Shown in pieces: positions 43,298 to 49,522 of a DNA stretch of 49,522 bases. The DNA is taken from contig NZ_LMKE01000003.1 in the NCBI RefSeq assembly GCF_001421245.1, positions 6,252 through 55,773 of the forward strand, given 5' to 3'. The translations under genes and the position numbers were made by a program. Origin of the DNA: Sphingomonas sp. Leaf10. Lineage in GTDB: Bacteria > Pseudomonadota > Alphaproteobacteria > Sphingomonadales > Sphingomonadaceae. The notes below the pieces were generated by a model that was not told where the DNA came from, searched no databases, and saw only the letters and a program-made list of their open reading frames with translations. Position 1 is the stretch's first letter, and each line of letters starts with the position of its first letter.

Positions 43298-44170
43298 TCA
43301 GAACGATCCCTGTACCGATAGAAAAGCACCGCGCTGACGGCGGACGGTAGCGATGTCGCCAAGGTCCACAAAGGCGGCGGTGAGCGATAAGTTGCGGGCA
43401 GGCGCCCAGACTGCGAACGCGTCCATCGCCCTCTGCTCGCGCGCGAAACCGAGATTGTTCGGTTTCGTCCGGCCCTCAACACCAATCACGAAACGCGGCG
43501 AGATCATGAGTCCGGCGGAACCCTCGAACTGCGGTCGGTAGCGATTATGGCGGTCGCCGCCGAAACCCAGCAAGCCGAACTGGTTCGCCTTGGTCGCGCG
43601 CATCGTGGCGTTGAGTACCAGGCTGCGTGACAGCACCACTTTGGTCGCCGCGACATAGAAGTCGGTGCCGCTGTCGTGCCTGCCGCCGATCGCACGGATG
43701 ATTGCGCCACGGTTCGCGCGCTTGTGCTGCACGCCGATCGCGATCTGCGGCAGCCAGCTATCCTGTTCCCACACCGCATCGCCCATCAGACGCATCTTTA
43801 CGCCATAGATGCTCTGTCGGAAGGTGAAGCCGCGACCCAGGCCAAGCGCCGCGCCCTTGGCCCGCGTGTCGAAACTCTGATTGGAATAGGACAGTTCGAT
43901 GCGGTCGTTCGCCCCGATGGCCGCGCCATAGCTTTCGAGGTCGAAGTCCGGAAGTGCGACGAGCGTCGCACTCGCCTTGCCACCGATGCCGTCGCGCGTC
44001 TCGTTCCCCGCCACCACCGCCCATGTCGCCAGCCCACCACCGGCGGCACCTTCCACGGAAGTGACACCGTTGGTCAGCAGGAGTTTGCCGCCGGCGCGAC
44101 GGTCCCGCGCCGACGCAGGCTGGGCGACGAACAGCAGCGCGATCGCCGCAACCGAACAATAGCGGATCAT
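43298..44170 (-). CDS. DUF3034 family protein, beta-rich and exported
   Basis: A 290-residue protein with a signal peptide (MIRYCSVAAIALLFVAQPASA) and a pattern of alternating strands: GGKLLLTNGVTSVEGAAGGGLATWAV near the N-terminus is the DUF3034 signature, and the rest (for example GGDRHNRYRPQFEGSAGLMI, NLSLTAAFVDLGDI) suggests an outer-membrane beta-barrel. Ends in aromatic GSF, typical of barrel proteins. Function unknown. It starts the operon with the hemoglobin gene and is divergent from the cupredoxin-GGDEF pair, with 86 bp between starts. Confidence 0.85.
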   Translation of the reverse strand: MIRYCSVAAIALLFVAQPASARDRRAGGKLLLTNGVTSVEGAAGGGLATWAVVAGNETRDGIGGKASATLVALPDFDLESYGAAIGANDRIELSYSNQSFDTRAKGAALGLGRGFTFRQSIYGVKMRLMGDAVWEQDSWLPQIAIGVQHKRANRGAIIRAIGGRHDSGTDFYVAATKVVLSRSLVLNATMRATKANQFGLLGFGGDRHNRYRPQFEGSAGLMISPRFVIGVEGRTKPNNLGFAREQRAMDAFAVWAPARNLSLTAAFVDLGDIATVRRQRGAFLSVQGSF

Positions 44171-44256
44171 GCACGAATAGTACCGATCGAACCGACAATA
44201 GTTTATTAACGCCGATGTTCACAGGTTCGAAACCATCGCGCGCATACGTCTTTTCG

Positions 44257-44844
44257 ATGCGAATTATCTATGCTTTCGCGCTTGCGAGTGTCGCCATATC
44301 GTCCGCCGGCATGGCCGCACCGGTCACCATTCAGGTGATGGGTACCGACGGACGTCCGCTTGCCGGCGCAGTGGTCGTCGTCACCATGCCCGGCGACAAA
44401 CCGCCGGCTTCGAAGGGCCTTTATACGGTGGCGCAGCGTGACATCCAGTTCGACCCCCAGGTGCTGATCGTTCCCGTCGGCGGAACCGTCAGCTTTCCGA
44501 ATCTCGACCGGGTACGGCACCATGTCTATTCCTTCTCGAAAACGAAGAAATTCGAGCTGAAACTGTTCGGCCGTGACGAAAGCCGGACGGTCACCTTCGA
44601 CAAGCCGGGTGCCGTGGCGCTCGGCTGCAACATCCATGACGGCATGAATGGCGTGATCTACGTGACCGCCAGTCCCAACACCGCGCTGACCGACGCCAGC
44701 GGCCGGGTGCGGATGAATGTTGCCGCCGGTACCGGCCGGGTCGCGGTGTGGCATCCGACGATCCGCGCGCCCGGCAATACGCTCGAGCAACCGGCGTCGA
44801 TCACGGCGGCGGGGCTGGCGACTGTTTTGCAGCTGCGTCGATGA
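44257..44844 (+). CDS. Cupredoxin-like protein (methylamine-utilisation type)
   Basis: A 195-residue exported protein. After the signal peptide MRIIYAFALASVAISSAGMA there is a cupredoxin fold: VPVGGTVSFPNLDRVRHHVYSFS and FDKPGAVALGCNIHDGMNGVIYV, giving His, Cys, His and Met in the order of a type I copper site. These are annotated as methylamine utilisation proteins, but no methylamine genes are near. ATG 44257 is preferred over 44215 because it starts the signal peptide. Its TGA overlaps the ATG of the GGDEF-EAL gene (ATGA), so the two are coupled. Confidence 0.85.
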   Translation: MRIIYAFALASVAISSAGMAAPVTIQVMGTDGRPLAGAVVVVTMPGDKPPASKGLYTVAQRDIQFDPQVLIVPVGGTVSFPNLDRVRHHVYSFSKTKKFELKLFGRDESRTVTFDKPGAVALGCNIHDGMNGVIYVTASPNTALTDASGRVRMNVAAGTGRVAVWHPTIRAPGNTLEQPASITAAGLATVLQLRR

Positions 44845-47150
44845 AACCGCTGCTGCCGTCATTCCGTACCCTGCGTACCCGCATGACGGTCCTCTATGCC
44901 GGGCTGTTCACCATTGGCCTGATCGCGCTCTCGATCTTTGCGCAGGTGATGATCGAGCGGAGCGCGCGCAACTCGGCGACCGATGAGCTTGCGACCAGCG
45001 CCTCGGTCTATGATCGGTTGTGGCAGGAGCGGGAACGCTCGCTCGCCGGGGCGGCCGACGTCGTCGCCCGCGATTTCGGATTCCGCAGCGCGGTCGCCAG
45101 CAACGATAACGGCACGATTGAATCCGCGCTCGATAGCCTGCGGACGCGCGCCGGGGTGCCGCATGCCTTGCTCGTTACCAACGAGGGCGCAGTGATCGGC
45201 GATGCGGGGGAAATGGGAAGCGGGGTGACGGGCATCGTCGGCGGATTGCACAGTGACCTGCGCGACGCCGTGGTCGCCATCGGGAACAGGGTCTATCGCA
45301 TTGTTACCGCGCCGATCATGGCACCGAACGAAATCGGGCGTATCGTGTTCGCGGTCCCACTCGATGCATCCGAGATGCGTGGCCTTGAAAAACTGTTCGC
45401 GATTCCGCTGACTGCGGAAATACTGACCCGGACGCGTACCGGGGTCTGGAGCAACGGGCAGATCACCCTACCAACCGATATGGGGCCAGCGGTGACGAAC
45501 ATCGCCACCCCTGCCGGACCGAGCTTCGCGATCGTCCGCCCCCTCGCTGCACCCAATGGCGACGCCCAAGCGGCGCTGCTGCTGCGCTATCCTATGGCCC
45601 GCGCAATGCAGTCGTACCGTTCGATCCAGTTGGGACTGGTAGCGGCCGGACTCGCGTGGCTGGTGATCATCATCATCGGCACCGGGCGACTGGCAAGCGG
45701 TATCGCCAAACCTATCGCCGCCCTCGACGACGCGGCACGACGTCTGGAGCAGGGTGACCGGTACGAGGTGCCGGTCGAGAGCGACGATGAGGTCGGGCGG
45801 CTCGCGCTGTCGTTCAACCGCATGTCGCTCGGCATCAAGCAACGCGAGCAACGCATCTCGCACCTCGCCTTTCATGACGGGCTGACCGATCTGCCCAACC
45901 GCGTCTTCTTCCAGCAATCGCTGGATCAGGCGGTGGCCCGCAGTCGGCGGCTGCACGAGCAAGTCGGCGTGCTGTGTCTCGACCTCGACGGTTTCAAAAG
46001 CATCAACGATACCTTCGGCCACCCGGTTGGCGACGCACTGCTTCGCCATGTCGCCCAACTCCTGTTGCAGATCGCCGATGGTGCGATGGTGGCCCGCCTC
46101 GGCGGCGATGAATTCGCGATCATTGTGCCCGAAGCGGGCGACCTAGGCCGCTCCCGCCGTCTGGCGCAAGCGATCGTCGACATATTTTCCGAACCGTTGC
46201 AGGTCGAGGATCGGATGATCGCGACCGGGACCAGCATCGGCATCTCGATGTATCCGGCGGACGGGCGCGACGCGACGGCATTGCTGAAGAACGCCGACCT
46301 CGCACTGTACCGCGCCAAACAGGAAGGACGCGGCAAGTTCCGCTTTTTCGAACAGTCGCTCGACGAGGCAGCGCGCAAACGGCGACAGATCGAGACCGAC
46401 CTGCGCGTCGCGATACACAATGGACAGCTGCAACTGGCCTTTCAGCCGATTGTCGCCAGCGATGGTGAAGTCATCAAGGGGTTCGAGGCGCTGCTGCGCT
46501 GGCCGCACCCCGAACGCGGGATGATCCCGCCGGTCGAGTTCATTCCCGTCGCGGAAGAAACGGGGCTGATCATCCAGGTCGGCGAATGGGTCATGCACGA
46601 GGCCTGCCGCGTAGCGGCGACATGGCCCGAACATGTGCGGGTCGCGGTCAACGTATCACCGCTGCAATTCCGCGCGCAGGGTTTCGGCTCGATCGTGCTT
46701 CAGGCGCTGTCGGCCAGCGGCCTAGCCCCCAACCGGCTCGAGATCGAGATCACGGAATCGGTGTTCCTCGAAGGCGAGATGGGAGTGCTGCAAATCCTGC
46801 ACATGCTGCGCGCACTGGGCGTACGCGTGGCGCTCGACGATTTCGGCACGGGCTATTCGTCGCTCAGCTATCTGCGCTCCTTCCCCTTCGACAAGATCAA
46901 GATCGATCGATCGTTCGTCACGAATGTGGCAAGCGACGTCAGCGCGGCGGCGATCGTCAAGGCCATCGTCGACCTTGCCACGGCGCTGAGCATGGAAACG
47001 ACCGCCGAAGGGGTCGAAGACGAGAGCCAACATGCGCAGCTGCAGGCGCAGGGATGCAGCACGCTTCAGGGTTATCTTTTCAGCCGACCGATCGATGCGA
47101 AGGCGGCAGCGCAATTGCTGGCATCGACCAGGATCGCGCGTGCGGCCTGA
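44841..47150 (+). CDS. GGDEF-EAL protein: diguanylate cyclase/phosphodiesterase with sensor and HAMP
   Basis: A 769-residue membrane protein of c-di-GMP signalling. TM1 lies near residues 15-37 (VLYAGLFTIGLIALSIFAQVM), a periplasmic sensor loop of about 215 residues follows, TM2 near 258-277, then HAMP (SGIAKPIAALDDAARRLEQG), a GGDEF domain with intact RLGGDEFAI near residue 419, and an EAL domain with FEALLRWPHP near 547 and DDFGTGYSSLSYL. Both active-site motifs are intact, so it may make or break c-di-GMP. Its ATG overlaps the cupredoxin stop, which suggests that the periplasmic copper protein supplies or modulates the sensor input. Confidence 0.93.
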   Translation: MKPLLPSFRTLRTRMTVLYAGLFTIGLIALSIFAQVMIERSARNSATDELATSASVYDRLWQERERSLAGAADVVARDFGFRSAVASNDNGTIESALDSLRTRAGVPHALLVTNEGAVIGDAGEMGSGVTGIVGGLHSDLRDAVVAIGNRVYRIVTAPIMAPNEIGRIVFAVPLDASEMRGLEKLFAIPLTAEILTRTRTGVWSNGQITLPTDMGPAVTNIATPAGPSFAIVRPLAAPNGDAQAALLLRYPMARAMQSYRSIQLGLVAAGLAWLVIIIIGTGRLASGIAKPIAALDDAARRLEQGDRYEVPVESDDEVGRLALSFNRMSLGIKQREQRISHLAFHDGLTDLPNRVFFQQSLDQAVARSRRLHEQVGVLCLDLDGFKSINDTFGHPVGDALLRHVAQLLLQIADGAMVARLGGDEFAIIVPEAGDLGRSRRLAQAIVDIFSEPLQVEDRMIATGTSIGISMYPADGRDATALLKNADLALYRAKQEGRGKFRFFEQSLDEAARKRRQIETDLRVAIHNGQLQLAFQPIVASDGEVIKGFEALLRWPHPERGMIPPVEFIPVAEETGLIIQVGEWVMHEACRVAATWPEHVRVAVNVSPLQFRAQGFGSIVLQALSASGLAPNRLEIEITESVFLEGEMGVLQILHMLRALGVRVALDDFGTGYSSLSYLRSFPFDKIKIDRSFVTNVASDVSAAAIVKAIVDLATALSMETTAEGVEDESQHAQLQAQGCSTLQGYLFSRPIDAKAAAQLLASTRIARAA

Positions 47151-47187
47151 TAATTAGTCCGAAATTGTGAAGTAAGACGGCAAACTC

Positions 47188-47260
47188 GACCCAATAGCGG
47201 TCACTGGCAGTCATCTTGACTATTTCCAGAACCGGACGCTCGTTCATGTGAAGCTCACAG
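47188..47260 (+). repeat. Degenerate intergenic repeat, copy D
   Basis: GACCCAATAGCGGTCACTGG then, after a diverged middle, ccagaaccggacgCTCGTTCATG. The first block matches copy B at 16 or more of 20 positions. It fills the gap between the GGDEF-EAL gene and the NmrA-like gene. Confidence 0.6.
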
Positions 47261-48127
47261 TCACTGTGGCAGGTGATGTTGGAGGAATGCCCTGATCGGA
47301 ACTGGCGCACGGCCGAGAATGTGGGCGAGTGTCGTATCGACCCTTGCGAACTCACCCGCTTCTGCGGCTTGAAAATAGCCCAGCATGATCGCCCGAGTGC
47401 TTGCAGGAACACCGCTCTGGCGGGCTCGGGCATCAAGATGCTCCAAGCTGATCATCGTGCGTGAGGTTGCCTTTCCCATCCCCTCACCCGCCACTTGGGC
47501 GATGTCGGACAGATTCATGGCTTCGGACCCGGTCAGTGGCGGGGTTGGCCCGTCGATGACTCGGTCGCCTGCGAGCAGTGCCGCGTCGGCTGCAGCGAGG
47601 TCGTCATGGCTCGTCCATGCAACTGGGCCGTCGACAGGTGCGGTGATCGTGCCGCTCGCAAAGCCTTGCGCCTGCATGGCCAGCAGGCTCTGCGCATAAA
47701 AGCCATGACGAAGCGCCGTCCATGCGATCCCGGAATGTGCCAGCAGCTCTTCGGTGGCTGCATGGTCGCGTCCGGGCGGGAATAACGAGGTGGGTGAGGC
47801 GGAGACTTGGCTGGTGTAGAAGATGCGTGAAACGCCCAGTTCTTTGGCGATGGCGATTGCGTTGACATGCTGGGCGATAGGATCCCGGCCGCTAGCCGCG
47901 GCGTTGGACGAAACCAGCAACAGTTGCTCTGCCCCCTCCCATGCGTGCCGTAGGCTTTCCGGCCGATCATAATCGCCCTGTCGGACCCGAACGCCGCAGG
48001 CGGCGAGATCGCTGGCCTTCTCCGGCGAGCGGACACTGACGCTGACTCGCTCAGGAGGCACGCGCCCGAGCAGTTCAGCGACGATCCGCCTCCCAAGCTG
48101 TCCTGTCGCTCCGGTAACGATGATCAT
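47261..48127 (-). CDS. NmrA/QorB-like NAD(P)-binding oxidoreductase
   Basis: A 288-residue atypical short-chain dehydrogenase. The NAD(P)-binding motif is VTGATGQLGRRIVAELL (GxxGxxG), followed by VSVRSPEKASDL, GDYDRPESL, and SRIFYTSQVSA. The pattern fits the NmrA/QorB group, which sense or reduce quinones or act as redox sensors. The catalytic YxxxK of classical SDRs is not clear. It is divergent from a LysR gene 86 bp away, the usual layout for regulator and target. Confidence 0.88.
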   Translation of the reverse strand: MIIVTGATGQLGRRIVAELLGRVPPERVSVSVRSPEKASDLAACGVRVRQGDYDRPESLRHAWEGAEQLLLVSSNAAASGRDPIAQHVNAIAIAKELGVSRIFYTSQVSASPTSLFPPGRDHAATEELLAHSGIAWTALRHGFYAQSLLAMQAQGFASGTITAPVDGPVAWTSHDDLAAADAALLAGDRVIDGPTPPLTGSEAMNLSDIAQVAGEGMGKATSRTMISLEHLDARARQSGVPASTRAIMLGYFQAAEAGEFARVDTTLAHILGRAPVPIRAFLQHHLPQ

Positions 48128-48213
48128 GATTGTCTCCGGCTGATGATGTGGTCAGGAGATGATCGATCTTCGGGCCAACGATAAGCGGCGTAAATTGAAA
48201 CAGGGCGTTCGCG

Positions 48214-49125
48214 ATGCAGAACAATATCAGCGCTGACGATCTCCTCGTCTTCCTCGCCGTACTTCGCGAAGGTGGCTTTCGCGCAGCAGCACAGCGCCTG
48301 GGTATCGCGGCGTCTAGGGTCAGCACCACGGTGTCGCGGCTAGAGCGGAAGCTTGGCACGCCTCTTATGCTGCGGACCACCCGCAGCATCAGGGCAACCG
48401 AACAAGGCGAAGCGCTTGCTGAGCGGATCATTCCGCTTTTCGCAGAGATCGACCAAGCCTGTGCGGACGCGACTGGCAGCGCCAATCACGTTCGCGGGCG
48501 GCTGAAGCTCAACGTGCCAGGCGCGATCGTGCCGGACATCCTTCCGCCCCTACTAGTCGCCTACCGGGAACGGTACCCGGACGTCGTGGTCGAAGTCCAC
48601 GTCGAGAATGAGCTCGTCGACATCGTTGCCGATGGCTGCGATGCTGGCGTCCGCTACGGCGATGCGCTGCAAGAGGGCATGGTCTCGGTACCGATCGGCC
48701 CGCGGCGACAAGAGGTCGGGTTGGCAGCTTCGCCTGTTTATCTCGCACGTAGGGGCATGCCGGGCTCGCTGGAGGAACTAACCAGGCATGACGCGATCCG
48801 CTACCGACTGCCGAATGGCTCCATAATCCCGTGGCGATTACGGCAAGGCGATCAAGCCGTCGAAGTCACGCCTTTTACGAAGCTAGTGCTCGGCGTGAAC
48901 GCCCTCAATTCGGGATTGGCCTATGCTCGAGCAGGCCTGGGTATTATCGGCATGTTCCGTAACTGGATGGAGGAGGATTTAGCGCTTGGAACGCTTGTTG
49001 CAGTGTTGCCCGAACTCTGGCCGCAATTTGACGGACCGCGACTTTACTACCCCAACAGACTGGCATCGCCGCCTTTACGTGCCTTCATCGCGATGTGCGG
49101 GGAGCCGAACATAGACGCACGCTAA
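48214..49125 (+). CDS. LysR-family regulator divergent from the NmrA-like gene
   Basis: A 303-residue LTTR: LLVFLAVLREGGFRAAAQRLGIAASRVSTTVSRLERKLGTPLMLRTTRSIRATEQG is the HTH, and the effector domain begins near residue 92 (GRLKLNVPGAIVPDILPPLL). The sequence is of the type that controls an adjacent oxidoreductase. The 86-bp gap to the divergent NmrA-like gene should contain the binding site. Starts MQNNISADDLLVFL at ATG 48214. Confidence 0.9.
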   Translation: MQNNISADDLLVFLAVLREGGFRAAAQRLGIAASRVSTTVSRLERKLGTPLMLRTTRSIRATEQGEALAERIIPLFAEIDQACADATGSANHVRGRLKLNVPGAIVPDILPPLLVAYRERYPDVVVEVHVENELVDIVADGCDAGVRYGDALQEGMVSVPIGPRRQEVGLAASPVYLARRGMPGSLEELTRHDAIRYRLPNGSIIPWRLRQGDQAVEVTPFTKLVLGVNALNSGLAYARAGLGIIGMFRNWMEEDLALGTLVAVLPELWPQFDGPRLYYPNRLASPPLRAFIAMCGEPNIDAR

Positions 49126-49177
49126 GCCATCAGAGAATCTTTCGGTTTACGATCCGGCGGGCGTTCCGTTTTGCTTT

Positions 49178-49250
49178 GACCCACAATCGGTGATTGGGTG
49201 CGCCTCATCAGCTTCCCGTATTCTGCCATTCGTTCATATTGGAAACAGTG
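49178..49250 (+). repeat. Degenerate intergenic repeat, copy E
   Basis: GACCCACAATCGGTGATTGG then, after gtgcgcctcatca, GCTTCCCGTATTCTGCCATT followed by cgttcatattggaaacagtgc. The tail ATTGGAA.A.TGC is shared with copy B. Confidence 0.6.
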
Positions 49251-49343
49251 CATCCTACGCCGCCGCGCTGGTCGAAGAACGTCCGGCGTGGGTGGAAAGC
49301 TGACTACAGGGTCCCATCGCATCGGACCGATTGGGGGACAAGA

Positions 49344-49522
49344 ATGACGGATCCGGTAAAATCTTGGGATGCGGCATTGGTCCGCAAATGGCTGGAACGC
49401 CGTTACGAGGCATCGCGACTGGATCAAGCCGCGGCTGATAGGCGCGGCTACGAAGCTCGGTATGATTTCGACAAGGCCGCGGCCGAGGCATGGGCGTGCC
49501 GCACGCTCAAAAGCGCGGACTG
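49344..49522 (+). CDS. Hypothetical protein, cut by the window end
   Basis: An open frame of 59 codons from ATG 49344 (MTDPVKSWDAALVRKWLERR) with GGGGG 10 bases upstream, continuing past the window. The sequence is charged and helical with an alanine-rich repeat (DQAAADRRGYEARYDFDKAAAEAWAC). No family recognised, so function is not assigned. Partial. Confidence 0.6.
   Translation, partial: MTDPVKSWDAALVRKWLERRYEASRLDQAAADRRGYEARYDFDKAAAEAWACRTLKSAD

Noticed and set aside
49122..49427. 101-residue minus-strand frame
   Set aside because: It crosses an intergenic repeat and overlaps the better supported gene start at 49344.
1..49522. CRISPR array or rRNA genes
   Set aside because: No regularly spaced short repeats and no rRNA-like sequence were seen.

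Overview
The window looks like a chromosome segment from a Sphingomonas-like alphaproteobacterium (Sphingomonadales). The DNA is GC-rich and the proteome fits: an MlaEFD-type lipid transporter with its own lipoprotein, a large TonB receptor paired with a sulfatase, a MauE/glutaredoxin protein, and DUF2285/TraG remnants of an alphaproteobacterial conjugative element. No rRNA gene is present and no CRISPR array was seen. The genus is inferred from gene content and protein style only.

Left core, 1-10.4 kb. Glutaredoxin-MauE protein and phosphoenolpyruvate carboxylase (ppc) on the minus strand, a small phasin-like protein, a HAD phosphatase divergent from a four-gene Mla/MCE operon (permease, ATPase, MCE protein, lipoprotein, with overlapping stops and starts in the first three), a LysE exporter, a cyclophilin-type PPIase, and tRNA-Ser(GGA).

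Accessory island, about 10.4-30.55 kb, between tRNA-Ser(GGA) and tRNA-Gly(CCC). It is a patchwork of defence and mobility genes: HNH nuclease plus putAbiC-like abortive-infection protein; an EcoRII-like restriction enzyme, Vsr and Dcm-type methylase in one overlapping cluster; a dead conjugative module (TraG fragment, DUF2285, XRE regulator with a symmetrical operator); LysR, TetR and DUF4336 genes; a three-gene ABC-three-component (ABC-3C) system framed by 54-bp direct repeats; an orphan HigA-like antitoxin; a RecQ helicase-phosphoribosyltransferase fusion coupled to a DprA-like protein; a serine recombinase whose C-terminus looks borrowed from a helicase; and two broken tyrosine integrases on either side of tRNA-Gly. 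An IS3 fragment ends the island.

Right core, 30.6-49.5 kb. Secreted serine hydrolase, PadR plus membrane protein pair, LysR divergent from an aldo/keto reductase, FAD oxidoreductase, TonB receptor plus sulfatase, a complete IS5-family element with CTAG target duplication, and a four-gene module (DUF3034 and truncated hemoglobin, divergent from a cupredoxin-like protein and a GGDEF-EAL protein). Then come an NmrA-like oxidoreductase divergent from a LysR regulator and a gene cut by the window end. Six copies of a degenerate intergenic repeat punctuate this half; I saw none left of 30 kb.

Best candidates for under-described biology are the repeat-flanked ABC-3C operon, the RecQ-PRTase/DprA pair, the recombinase-helicase chimera, and the cupredoxin/c-di-GMP/hemoglobin module.
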